Of a stretch of 64,000 nucleotides of DNA, positions 54,224 to 63,168 are shown one piece after another. This DNA comes from Micromonospora rhizosphaerae (GTDB lineage Bacteria; Actinomycetota; Actinomycetes; Mycobacteriales; Micromonosporaceae): contig NZ_FMHV01000002.1 in the NCBI RefSeq assembly GCF_900091465.1, positions 3,968,001-4,032,000 of the forward strand, read 5' to 3'. Position 1 is the first letter of the stretch. The number at the start of each line of letters is the position of its first letter. Made by a program: the position numbers and the translations under genes. A model generated the notes under the pieces. The model saw only the letters and a list, made by a program, of their open reading frames with translations, was not told the DNA's origin and did no database searches.

Positions 54224-54255
54224 GGCCGCTGGCCCTCTCCCGAGGACCAGCGGCC
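54224..54255 (+). terminator. Hairpin after multicopper oxidase gene
   Basis: GGCCGCTGG (54224-54232) and CCAGCGGCC (54247-54255) pair perfectly, extended outward by GTCCG/CGGAC with a bulge. It begins about 10 bp after the stop. The next gene in the cluster starts 158 bp further on with its own strong Shine-Dalgarno, so it may be a separate transcript or a readthrough one. Confidence 0.4.
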
Positions 54256-54412
54256 GCCGGACCGGCACCACCACCACCGACACCACCACCGACAGCGCCG
54301 CACCGGCCGCCCGAACGGGGTGGCGCGGCGGTCGCGTACAGCCTGCTCCGGTGAATGCCCCACCTCACCGGCGACCCGGAAGACCCTGTCCCTCAATCCA
54401 GGAGGAGTCGAG

Positions 54413-57400
54413 ATGGCTCAAGGACGCCATTTCCGGTTCTCCCGATGGGTCGGACGCCGCCGCGCCGACTCGACGGGATCCACCACACCCACACCGTCCA
54501 CCCCGAACGCTCCGCGTCGCGTCGGCAGCCGCCGCCGCGCCGGAGCCCTGGCGTCGAGCGCCGCGCTGGCGCTCGGCGTACTGACGCTGCCCGTCCAAGC
54601 GGTCAACCCCACGGCGGCCGCCGCCGCCGAGGCCGCCGCGGCGGTCAAGGTGCTGGTCTTCCACGGCCCGGTGGACAAGCAGGATGACCCGGTCGCCCGG
54701 GCGACCGCGACGATCAAGGGGCTGGGCGAGCAGCACGGCTTCACCGTCGACGACTCCGCCGACCCGGCAGTGTTCACCTTCGGCAACCTGGCCCGGTACC
54801 GCGGCGTAGTGTTCCTCTCCGCCAAAGGGGTGACGCTCAGCGACGCCCAGGAGGCCGCGCTCCAGGCGTACGTCAAGGGTGGCGGCGGCTTCGTCGGCGT
54901 CCACGACGCGGCGCGGGCCCAGCCGGAATCCTCCTGGTTCACCGGCCTGATCGGCGCCCGTCCCGCCAGCGGCCTGCCGAACGCGGAGAGGCCGGTCTCG
55001 GCCACGGCCAGCGCGGAGAACCCGCCGAACGAGACCGCCGCGAAGGCGATCGACGGGTCGACCAGCACCAAGTGGCTGACCTTCAACCCGACCGGGTGGC
55101 TGGCCGCCAAGCTCGCCAATCCCGTCGTCGTCTCCCGCTACGCGCTGACCTCGGCCAACGACTTCCCGGGGCGGGACCCGAAGGACTGGACCCTGCAGGG
55201 CTCCGAGGACGGCACCACCTGGACCGACCTGGACACCCGCAGCAACGAGACCTTCCCGCAGCGGTTCCAGACCAAGCAGTACAGCTTCACCAACACCAAG
55301 GCATACCAGCACTACCGGCTGAACGTCACCGCGAACAGCGGTGAGCCGCTGGTGCAGCTGGCCGAGCTGTGGCTGATCGGCCCCGACGCCGGTCCGCCCC
55401 CGGACGCCACTGTGCAGCGGGCGACCGTCGACCTCACCGACCGGCAGCACCCGGCCAACGACGGGCTGCCGCTGACCTGGACCCGCTCCGACCAGTGGAT
55501 CAACTGGGACTCGAACCCGATCGGCAAGGTGCACACCGTCGCCCAGGTCGAGGAGGGCAGCTACAACGCGGGCCTGAGCGGCAACGGCGCCTTCCACCCG
55601 ATCTCGTGGTGCCAGGACTACGACGGCGGGCGGTCGTTCTACACCGGCATGGGCCGTACCGAGGAGAGCTGGACCAGCGACAAGCAGTTCCAGGGCCACC
55701 TGGCCGGCGCCATCAAGTGGACCGCCGGCCTGGTCCGCGGTGACTGCCAGGCGACCATCGCGTCGAACTACCGGATCGAGCGGCTGACCGCCACCAACCA
55801 GCCGGGCCAGCTCGACCAGATCGGTGAGCCGCACGGTCTGACCATCGCGCCGGACGGCGGGGTGTTCTACATCGGCAAGGCGGCCTGCCCGACCGGCCCG
55901 GTCGTGAGCTGGGACGACCCCAAGGTCGGTCTCGGCTGCGGCACCATCCACCGGTGGGACCCGAAGTCCAAGCAGGTCAAGCTGCTGACCACCCTCGCCG
56001 TGATGGGCAACCGGGGCAGCGGCAGCGAACTGGTGAAGAACGAGGAAGGCCTGGTCGGCATCACCCTCGACCCGAAGTTCACGCAGAACGGCTGGGTGTA
56101 CGTCTACTGGATGCCGCACGAGTCCATCGACCGGGACCGGCGGATCGGCCAGCGGACCGTGTCCCGGTTCATTTACGACGCGGAGAAGCAGTCGATCGAC
56201 CAGAGCACCCGCAAGGACCTGCTGCACTGGGACACCCAGATCCACAGCTGCTGCCACGCCGGTGGCGGCATGACGTTCGACGAGAGCGGCAACCTCTACA
56301 TCGGCAGCGGTGACAGCAACTCCTCCGGCGGGTCGAGCGGCTACTCGGGCAACAACTGGACCCAGGACTACAAGGGGACCTCGTTCCAGGACGCCCGCCG
56401 TACCGCCGGCAACACCAACGACCTCAACGGCAAGATCCTCCGCATCCACCCGGAGGCGGACGGCACGTACACCATCCCGGCCGGGAACCTCTTCACCGGC
56501 AAGGAGGAGGGCGGCGGCAAGAGCCGCCCGGAGATCTACGTGATGGGCGTGCGCAACATCGCCCGGATCGCCTGGGACCCGGTCAACCACTGGCTGACCG
56601 CGGCCTGGGTGGGCCCGGACGCCGGCGCCCCGAGCCCGGACCTCGGCCCGGCGAAGTACGAGACCGCCACGATCATCACCTCGGCGGGCAACCAGGGCTG
56701 GCCGTACTGCATGGGCAACCGGCAGCCGTACCGGGATCGCAGCAACACCGACGCGACCCAGCTGACCGGCTGGTACGACTGCGACAACCTGAAGAACGAG
56801 TCGCCGCGTAACACCGGTCTGGTCAACATCCCGCCGGCGCGGGACAACATGATCTGGTACTCGCCGCAGGGCGGTGGCCCGGTCTTCCCGAAGCGCGCCG
56901 ACGGCAGCGGGCTGCCCACGTACGTGCAGGAGGAGTCGACGTACACCCAGCCGTACCTCAAGGGCGGCGGCCAGGCCATCATGAACGGCCCGACCTACCA
57001 GCGGGAGAAGGTCGACGTCGACAGCGGCGTCGCCTGGCCGACGTACTGGGACAACAAGTGGTTCATCGGCGACGAGTCCAACGCCAACAACCGGGTCGCC
57101 GTCACCGTGGACCCGGCCAAGGTCGCCGACCACGGCCCGCCGGCGTTCGCCGAGGACCTGCGCCAGATCATCCGTTCCGGCAGCGGCGCCACCCAGCTCC
57201 AGTCCTGGATGGACGCCAAGTTCGGCCCGGACGGCGCACTTTACCTGCTCGACTACGCCGGTGGCTTCTTCAGCCTGCACTCGAACCAGAAGCTGATCCG
57301 GATCGTGTACACCGGCGGCGAGGCCACGCCGCGGCCGAGCGACGCCGGCGTACGGGCGGTGGCGCAGAGCCAGCCGAAGACCATCGCGTTCTCCAGCGCG

Positions 57401-58474
57401 AAGGTGGGCGGCGTGGCCTGGGAGTGGGACTTCGGTGACGGCAGCGCGCCGTCGCACGAGGCCAACCCCAGGCACACCTACGCGGATTACGGCACCTACC
57501 AGGCCACGCTGAAGGTGACCTACGCCGACGGCGAGGTAGCCACCGCGAAGATCCAGGTCACCACCGGCTGTGCCGCCCCGGACACCCGGAAGACGGTACG
57601 GATGCTGGACACCGACACCGGTGTGGCCAACCACGTGGTCGGCGGCGGCTGCACCATCAACGACCTGATCGACGACGAGCGGAACTGGGAGAACCACGGC
57701 CAGTTCGTCAGCCACGTCGCCGACGTGGTCAACGACCTGCGCGCCGACGGCGTCGTGGACAACCGGGAGGCCACGAAGCTGAACACCGCGGCGGCCCAGT
57801 CGCAGATCGGCAAGGTCGCCGGGTACCGGTCCCTCTTCGACGGCACGGCGGCGTCGCTCGCAGACTGGCGGCAGGCGCCGGGCGGATCGTTCACCCTGCA
57901 GTCAGACGGATCCATCCGCAGCTCGGGCGGGCTCGGCATGCTCTGGTACGCCAAGGACGAGTTCGGCGACTTCTCGCTGCGGCTGAAGTTCCGGGACGTC
58001 TCCGTCGGCAGCACGTACGCCAACAGCGGAGTCTTCACTCGGTTCCCGGACCCGCGGACCCCGCTGGACCAGCGACCGGCCGGTAGTTGCGGCACGGTCG
58101 GGTCGGCCCGCACCTCTCAGGCGTGGGTGGCGATCTACTGCGGTCAGGAGATCCAGCTCTACGACGGGCCCACCGGTGAGCCGCAGAAGACCGGGTCGAT
58201 CTACAACTTCGACCCGAACAACCTCGAGCAGGCGCAGGTGACCCCGAAGGGTCAGTGGAACGACTACGAGGTCCGGGTCGTCGGACAGCACTACACGATC
58301 ATCCGCAACGGCGTGGTGATCAACGAGTTCGACAACACGCCGGGCAAGGCGTCGTCGCGGCAGGGTGACCCGCCGACGGATCTGCGCCAGTTCCTCAGCG
58401 GATTCATCGGATTGCAGAACCATGGCACCAACGACCTGATGGAGTTCCGCAACGTCCAGGTGCGGGAGCTGTAA
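54413..58474 (+). CDS. Secreted ThuA / discoidin / PQQ-type sugar dehydrogenase / PKD / 3-keto-disaccharide hydrolase protein
   Basis: This 1,353-residue exported enzyme has a signal with RRRAGALASSAALALGVLTL, possibly Tat. A ThuA-like domain (about residues 78-190, VKVLVFHGPVD) is interrupted by a discoidin (F5/8C) domain (about 194-325) and resumes (about 334-445, SWCQDYDGGRSFYTGMGRTE). A glucose/sorbosone dehydrogenase beta-propeller (about 455-965) carries GEPHGLTIAPDGG with the probable catalytic His, HAGGGMTFDESGNLYIGSGD and GNQGWPYCMG. A PKD domain (976-1050, WEWDFGDGSAPSHE), a linker (1053-1139) and a DUF1080/3-keto-disaccharide hydrolase-like domain (1140-1353) complete it. GGAGGAG precedes ATG 54413. 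It would oxidise and hydrolyse sugars outside the cell. Confidence 0.9.
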   Translation: MAQGRHFRFSRWVGRRRADSTGSTTPTPSTPNAPRRVGSRRRAGALASSAALALGVLTLPVQAVNPTAAAAAEAAAAVKVLVFHGPVDKQDDPVARATATIKGLGEQHGFTVDDSADPAVFTFGNLARYRGVVFLSAKGVTLSDAQEAALQAYVKGGGGFVGVHDAARAQPESSWFTGLIGARPASGLPNAERPVSATASAENPPNETAAKAIDGSTSTKWLTFNPTGWLAAKLANPVVVSRYALTSANDFPGRDPKDWTLQGSEDGTTWTDLDTRSNETFPQRFQTKQYSFTNTKAYQHYRLNVTANSGEPLVQLAELWLIGPDAGPPPDATVQRATVDLTDRQHPANDGLPLTWTRSDQWINWDSNPIGKVHTVAQVEEGSYNAGLSGNGAFHPISWCQDYDGGRSFYTGMGRTEESWTSDKQFQGHLAGAIKWTAGLVRGDCQATIASNYRIERLTATNQPGQLDQIGEPHGLTIAPDGGVFYIGKAACPTGPVVSWDDPKVGLGCGTIHRWDPKSKQVKLLTTLAVMGNRGSGSELVKNEEGLVGITLDPKFTQNGWVYVYWMPHESIDRDRRIGQRTVSRFIYDAEKQSIDQSTRKDLLHWDTQIHSCCHAGGGMTFDESGNLYIGSGDSNSSGGSSGYSGNNWTQDYKGTSFQDARRTAGNTNDLNGKILRIHPEADGTYTIPAGNLFTGKEEGGGKSRPEIYVMGVRNIARIAWDPVNHWLTAAWVGPDAGAPSPDLGPAKYETATIITSAGNQGWPYCMGNRQPYRDRSNTDATQLTGWYDCDNLKNESPRNTGLVNIPPARDNMIWYSPQGGGPVFPKRADGSGLPTYVQEESTYTQPYLKGGGQAIMNGPTYQREKVDVDSGVAWPTYWDNKWFIGDESNANNRVAVTVDPAKVADHGPPAFAEDLRQIIRSGSGATQLQSWMDAKFGPDGALYLLDYAGGFFSLHSNQKLIRIVYTGGEATPRPSDAGVRAVAQSQPKTIAFSSAKVGGVAWEWDFGDGSAPSHEANPRHTYADYGTYQATLKVTYADGEVATAKIQVTTGCAAPDTRKTVRMLDTDTGVANHVVGGGCTINDLIDDERNWENHGQFVSHVADVVNDLRADGVVDNREATKLNTAAAQSQIGKVAGYRSLFDGTAASLADWRQAPGGSFTLQSDGSIRSSGGLGMLWYAKDEFGDFSLRLKFRDVSVGSTYANSGVFTRFPDPRTPLDQRPAGSCGTVGSARTSQAWVAIYCGQEIQLYDGPTGEPQKTGSIYNFDPNNLEQAQVTPKGQWNDYEVRVVGQHYTIIRNGVVINEFDNTPGKASSRQGDPPTDLRQFLSGFIGLQNHGTNDLMEFRNVQVREL

Positions 58475-58481
58475 CAGCACC

Positions 58482-58519
58482 GGTGCCGGGTACGGGGGTC
58501 AGCCTCCGTACCCGGCACC
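58482..58519. terminator. 14-bp perfect hairpin ending the sugar-oxidation cluster
   Basis: GGTGCCGGGTACGG (58482-58495) and CCGTACCCGGCACC (58506-58519) are perfect reverse complements with a 10-nt loop, starting 7 bp after the stop. It lies between convergent genes, so it may serve both. Confidence 0.6.
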
Positions 58520-58589
58520 TCCGCGTCGGCCCCTCGGCGCAGCGGCAGGCCCAACCGGCGGCCGGCGGCGGCCGTGCGCGGGGACGGTG

Positions 58590-59201
58590 TCAGCTCGGGT
58601 CGGGGCCGCCGAGGGAGCGCCGCTGCGGGTAGAGGGTCTCGCCGCGGGCCAACATGGCGACGAACTGCGCGATCCTCCGCTGTCGTGTCTCGGCCCGCTT
58701 CGCGGTGCCGATCCGGTAGATGACGGCGTACCGGTTCTGGGCGGTGAGGATGTCGAACATCTCCCGGGCCCGGGGCTCGGCGGCCAGCGCGGCGGCGAGG
58801 TCGGCCGGTACGTCCGCGCTGGACTGTCCCGCGTAGGCGACGTCCCATCGTCCGTCGGCCTTCGCACGCTCCACCTCCGCGATCCCGGCGGGTTGCATGC
58901 GTCCCTCCGCCGTCAGCCGGGTGACGATGCCGACGTTCCGGGCGGACCAGGGACTGCGCGCCCGGCGCGGGGTGAACCGCTGGCGGTAGGTGTTGTCGTC
59001 GCGGCGGCGGACCTGACCGTCGATCCAGCCGTGGCACAGGGCCTCGTCGAGCGCCTGATCGTAGGTGAGGGTGGTCGGCGCGGGGCGGTCACGTTTCGCC
59101 AGCACCAGCCACACGCCGCCCGGGTCGGCGTGGTGCTCGCCCAGCCATGCCCGCCAGGCGGCCGCGTCCGGGACGGTCAGCTCGGGCAGCTCAGCGGGCA
59201 T
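58590..59201 (-). CDS. YdeI/OmpD-associated family protein
   Basis: This 203-residue cytoplasmic protein has the family features WRAWLGEHHADPGGVWLVLA, YDQALDEALCHGWIDGQVRR, TYRQRFTPRRARSPWSARN and the C-terminal AKRAETRQRRIAQFVAML. The family is bacteriocin-protection/YdeI-like, and its biochemical function is unknown. The ATG at 59201 lies inside the end of the CoA-transferase gene (11-bp overlap), which indicates cotranscription. Confidence 0.88.
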   Translation of the reverse strand: MPAELPELTVPDAAAWRAWLGEHHADPGGVWLVLAKRDRPAPTTLTYDQALDEALCHGWIDGQVRRRDDNTYRQRFTPRRARSPWSARNVGIVTRLTAEGRMQPAGIAEVERAKADGRWDVAYAGQSSADVPADLAAALAAEPRAREMFDILTAQNRYAVIYRIGTAKRAETRQRRIAQFVAMLARGETLYPQRRSLGGPDPS

Positions 59202-60654
59202 GACCCGGTCCGCTGCCCGCGTCGGCGTCCCGCCCGGAGTTGACCACGCCGGCGCGGGGCAGCCAGGCCGGCGGATCGCCGCCCCAGGGTGTCGGGGGCG
59301 TCGCCCACGTGCGGGGTCCACCGAGCAGCGACACCGGCGGCAGCGCGTACCGGAGCCGACCGACCGGCGCGTCCCGCTCGTCGCACCAGCGGTCCGGATC
59401 CGGTGCGGCCGCCGGACCCACCGACCGGCGCGGCGGGAGTTCGTGGAGCAGCCACCGCGCGGTGCGGGCCAGGGAGAGCTGGATCGACCATGCCCCGCCC
59501 TGCTGGTGACGCAGGGTCAGGGCCCGCAGCACCGCCGCCGCGAGGAGGTAGCCGGTGCCGTGGTCGAGGGCCTGGGCCGGCAGCGCCCCCGGCACGCCGT
59601 CGGCCCGCCGCTGCACGTCCGCGATGCCGGTGGCGGCCTGCACCAGGCTGTCGAATCCGCGCCGGCCGGCCCACGGTCCGGAGAAGCCCCACGCCGACAG
59701 CCGGGCCACCACCAGATCGGGGCGCTGGTGCCGCAGCGCCTCGGGGGATAGGCCGAACTGGTCCAGTGCCGCCGGCCGGTAGCCGGTGACCACCACGTCG
59801 GCCTCGGCGACCAGGTCGTCGAGGCGGGCCCGGTCGGCGGGCTGGCGCAGCTCCAGCAGCGCCGAGCGCTTGCCGAAGCCGGTGTCCACGTGCTGTACCT
59901 CGATCTCCGGCAGCCGAGGGGTGTCGACCCGCAGCACGTCCGCGCCGAGCAGGGCGAGGACCCGGGTCGCCACCGGACCCGCGATCACCCGGGTCAGGTC
60001 GAGCACCCGCACCCCGGCGGCGGGCAGCAGCGGATGCTCCGGTGGCGGCAGCAGCCGTCGCGGCGCGGCCGGGCCGTCGAGACGCAGTCCGACCAGGGGC
60101 TCCCGCGCGACCGCCACGGACTGCGGGTGCGCGGACCACTGCTGCGGCGTGCGTACCGCGACGGCCAGCCCGCCGGCGCCCGTCACCGCCTCCTCGACGC
60201 CGGCCGCCGTTTCCGCGCGGATCCGGTCGGCCAGCTCGGCGGTCAGGGACGCGCCGTCGGTCCGGGACGGGTCCAGCCCCAGCGCGGCCAGCAGCCGCCG
60301 CCGGTGATGCGGGTAGTTGGCGTGGGTGCGGACCCAGCCGTCGGCGGCCGGCCAGAACCGGGACAGCGGCGCGAAGCCCTCGAAGGCCCTACCGTCCACC
60401 CGCAGGTGCCGTTCGCTGGTGAACGCGGTCGCCGCGGCCTCGGCGTCCACCCGAACCGAATCGGTCACCCCGCGGGCCCGGGCCAGCTCGGTCGCGGCCA
60501 GCCCGGCGGCGGCGACGCAGGCCACCGCCAGGTCCGCGACCGGCAGGCGGGCCGGCAACATCCCCGACGGACCGCGCACGCTCAGGTCCCTGGTGTCCGC
60601 CGGATCGCCGCCCAGCGCCGTCCACGCCGACCGGACCGCATCTCCCTCATCCAC
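59191..60654 (-). CDS. CaiB/BaiF-type CoA-transferase family protein
   Basis: This 487-residue protein has two related halves. The C-terminal one is canonical family III: LLPAAGVRVLDLTRVIAGPV, LLGADVLRVDTPRLPEI, KRSALLELRQPADRARLDDL and SAWGFSGPWAGRRGFDSLVQ with the expected catalytic Asp. The N-terminal half (about 1-230) is a degenerate copy with HLRVDGRAFEGFAPLSRFW. The GTG at 60654 is chosen because the upstream residues are low-complexity. Members move CoA between carboxylates. No linked pathway genes are seen. Confidence 0.85.
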   Translation of the reverse strand: MDEGDAVRSAWTALGGDPADTRDLSVRGPSGMLPARLPVADLAVACVAAAGLAATELARARGVTDSVRVDAEAAATAFTSERHLRVDGRAFEGFAPLSRFWPAADGWVRTHANYPHHRRRLLAALGLDPSRTDGASLTAELADRIRAETAAGVEEAVTGAGGLAVAVRTPQQWSAHPQSVAVAREPLVGLRLDGPAAPRRLLPPPEHPLLPAAGVRVLDLTRVIAGPVATRVLALLGADVLRVDTPRLPEIEVQHVDTGFGKRSALLELRQPADRARLDDLVAEADVVVTGYRPAALDQFGLSPEALRHQRPDLVVARLSAWGFSGPWAGRRGFDSLVQAATGIADVQRRADGVPGALPAQALDHGTGYLLAAAVLRALTLRHQQGGAWSIQLSLARTARWLLHELPPRRSVGPAAAPDPDRWCDERDAPVGRLRYALPPVSLLGGPRTWATPPTPWGGDPPAWLPRAGVVNSGRDADAGSGPGHAR

Positions 60655-60738
60655 GGGCCGATTATTCGCCCACCGGCGAACGACCAGGCCAACTGGGTGG
60701 CGGCCGCCGCCGGCCGGGGCGGCCGCCGCCACCCACCG

Positions 60739-63057
60739 TCATCGCGGGGCCTTCGTCCGTGATGGCGACAGGCTCGGCAACGGGGTCAGCGAAGGCGACG
60801 AGGTCGGGCTCGGCTTGGGGCCGCCGGTCGGGCGGGCGCTGGTGCTGGCGCTCGGCCGTACCTCGCTCGGCGTCGGCTGCACGGTCGCGGACGGTGCCGC
60901 GGTGGTCGGCGCTGCGGTGGGCGACGGGGTGTCGCCCGGGAACTCGGGCGTGCCGAACCGGTACTTGTCCGGGTCGAGCTTGAGGGCGGCCGTGGCCTGC
61001 TCCATGAACTGCCGCCAGATCGGCCCGGGCCCGCTCGACCCGTACACCTCGTAGCTGCCGTCCTTGGTCTTCAGCGGCTTGCCGTCGGTGGTGCCGAGCC
61101 AGACCGCGGCGGCCAACGCGCCGGTGTAACCCACCATCCAGGTGTGCACGTTCTGCGTGGTGCTCTGCCCGGCCTGCCAGGTGCCGGTCTTGCCGGCGGA
61201 GTCCCATCCGTTGTCCAGCTTGGCTGCCTTGACCCGGCTCAGCGTCCAGTCCAGCTGGTTGAGCGCCTCCTCGTCCAGCTCGAGGTCGGTCCGGGTCAGC
61301 TGCTCCTGGTAGACCTTGTCTTCGCCCTTGGTCACCGATCGGACGAAGTGGGCCTCGGCGCGCTTCCCGCCGGCGGCGAAGGTCGCCATCCCGTTGGCGT
61401 GGTCCTGCACCGTGATGCCGTACTGGCCGATGCCGACCTCGGTGGAGAAGTGGCGGGCAACCTCGTCGGCGGGCTCGCCGCGCAGCTCGACCCGCTGCGG
61501 CTGCGGGTTGCCCTTCACGGTGGCCCACATCGAGTCGACCCCGGCCTGGGTGGCCATGTCGATCACCTTGGCCTTGCCCAGCTTCTCGGTCAGCTCGAAG
61601 TAGGTGACGTTGAGCGACGCGACGGTGGCCTCCCACAGCGCGCAGTCCGGCTGGCACGGCGCGTGCTCAGCGTTGCGGATCGGGCCGGCGGGGCTGTCCT
61701 TGGTACGCCCCGACTCCGGGAACTCCTTGGTCTCCGGCGAGTCGAAGTGCTGCTTCACGGAGATCTTGTCCCGGACGGCCGCGGCCAGGTCGTACACCTT
61801 GAAGGACGACCCCGGCGGGTGCTGGCCGAACCCGCGGGCCTCCCCGTTGTCGTCGTAGTACCACCCCGCGTAGTCCGCGCCCTCCCCGTTGTTGCCGCCG
61901 TAGTAGCCCAGCACCCGCCCGGTGCCGGGCTCCACCGCGACCAGCGCGGCCTGCCAGTTCTTCGGCTGCCCGCGCACCGCCTCGGGCGCGGTGTCGCGCC
62001 GGATGTCGGCGGCCGCCTCGGCGGCGTCCTGGACCCGCTTGTCGATGGAGGTGACGATCTTGTATCCGCCGTTGCGGATGAAGTCGGCCGGCTTGTCCTT
62101 GAACGCGTCGGTCTGCCGCAACTCGCTGAGCACGTGTTTGACCACCAGACCGGTCGGCCGGTCCAGGCCCGACTGGCCGGCGTTCGGGTCGATCGGCTTC
62201 ACGCCGTCCGGGTACGCCAGGTTGGCCGCCTCCTCCGCCGACAGGTAGCCCAGCTTCACCATGCCGTCGCGGATGTAGTTCCACCGGTCGATCGAGTTCT
62301 GTCGCGCCTTCGCGTTGCGCCGCGGGTCGTAGCCGGGCGAACCCTCGGGATCGTTCGGGTCGGCCTCCGGCTGCTTCACCATCGCGCAGAGCACCATCGC
62401 CTCGGCCGGGGTCAGCTGCTGGGACGCCGGGGCGTCCCGGCGCACCGTCTTGCCGAAGTACGTCTGCGCGGCGGCCTCGATGCCGTACGCGCCCCGGCCG
62501 AACGGCACGGTGTTCAGGTAGAAGCCGAGAATCTCCTCCTTGCTGTACTTGTCGTCGAGCTTCCACGCGATGACCGCCTCGCGGACCTTGCGGGAGTAGG
62601 TGACCCCCTTCAGATCGGCGGCCACCCGCGCGTACTGCTGGGTGATCGTCGACGCGCCCTGCCGCTGACCGCCGGTGATGTTCGACCAGGCGGCGCGGAG
62701 CACGCCGGTGAAGTCGACGCCCTTGTTGGTCCAGAAGGTGCGGTCCTCGGCCGCCACGATCGCCTGCTTGGCGGAGTCGTTCATCTGCTCGTACGGCACG
62801 ATCGTCCGGTTCTCCGCACCGAGCTTCGCCATCTGGGTGCGGCCGTCGGAGTAGTAGACCGTGGTCGACTCGGGCAGTTTCAGATCGGTGGGGGTGGGCA
62901 CGCTGTCGAAGTAGTAGCCCCCGGCCAGCAGCCCGGAGCCGGCCAGCAGCGTGAAGACGACCAGGACGACCAGGAGGCGTTTGCGCCGACGCTTCCGCCC
63001 GCGGGGAGGGGCGCTGGAACCGTCGGCGCCGTTGGCGTATTCACCTGTGGGATGCAC
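60739..63057 (-). CDS. Class A penicillin-binding protein (transglycosylase/transpeptidase)
   Basis: This 772-residue bifunctional peptidoglycan synthase has a cytoplasmic basic N-terminus (RGRKRRRKRLL) and one membrane anchor (about residues 28-50). The GT51 domain has the catalytic Glu in VAAEDRTFW, then STITQQYAR and NTVPFGRGAYGIEAAA. The transpeptidase domain has PGSSFKVYD (SxxK), ASLNVTYF (SxN) and DSAGKTGTWQ (KTG). The C-terminal 85 residues are a Pro/Ser/Thr-rich extracellular tail. GTG 63057 is preferred over TTG 63063 because AGGGGG sits 8 nt before the GTG and only 2 nt before the TTG. It builds septal or sidewall peptidoglycan. Confidence 0.93.
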   Translation of the reverse strand: MHPTGEYANGADGSSAPPRGRKRRRKRLLVVLVVFTLLAGSGLLAGGYYFDSVPTPTDLKLPESTTVYYSDGRTQMAKLGAENRTIVPYEQMNDSAKQAIVAAEDRTFWTNKGVDFTGVLRAAWSNITGGQRQGASTITQQYARVAADLKGVTYSRKVREAVIAWKLDDKYSKEEILGFYLNTVPFGRGAYGIEAAAQTYFGKTVRRDAPASQQLTPAEAMVLCAMVKQPEADPNDPEGSPGYDPRRNAKARQNSIDRWNYIRDGMVKLGYLSAEEAANLAYPDGVKPIDPNAGQSGLDRPTGLVVKHVLSELRQTDAFKDKPADFIRNGGYKIVTSIDKRVQDAAEAAADIRRDTAPEAVRGQPKNWQAALVAVEPGTGRVLGYYGGNNGEGADYAGWYYDDNGEARGFGQHPPGSSFKVYDLAAAVRDKISVKQHFDSPETKEFPESGRTKDSPAGPIRNAEHAPCQPDCALWEATVASLNVTYFELTEKLGKAKVIDMATQAGVDSMWATVKGNPQPQRVELRGEPADEVARHFSTEVGIGQYGITVQDHANGMATFAAGGKRAEAHFVRSVTKGEDKVYQEQLTRTDLELDEEALNQLDWTLSRVKAAKLDNGWDSAGKTGTWQAGQSTTQNVHTWMVGYTGALAAAVWLGTTDGKPLKTKDGSYEVYGSSGPGPIWRQFMEQATAALKLDPDKYRFGTPEFPGDTPSPTAAPTTAAPSATVQPTPSEVRPSASTSARPTGGPKPSPTSSPSLTPLPSLSPSRTKAPR

Positions 63058-63168
63058 CCGCAATACCCCCTGGTAGATCGGCCGAATCGTGCACGCGGTC
63101 CAGTAGACCAGTTCGACCGCTGTCGTGCCCGAGTAGCCCGACGGGAGGGGTACCGCTCTGCCCTCAGC

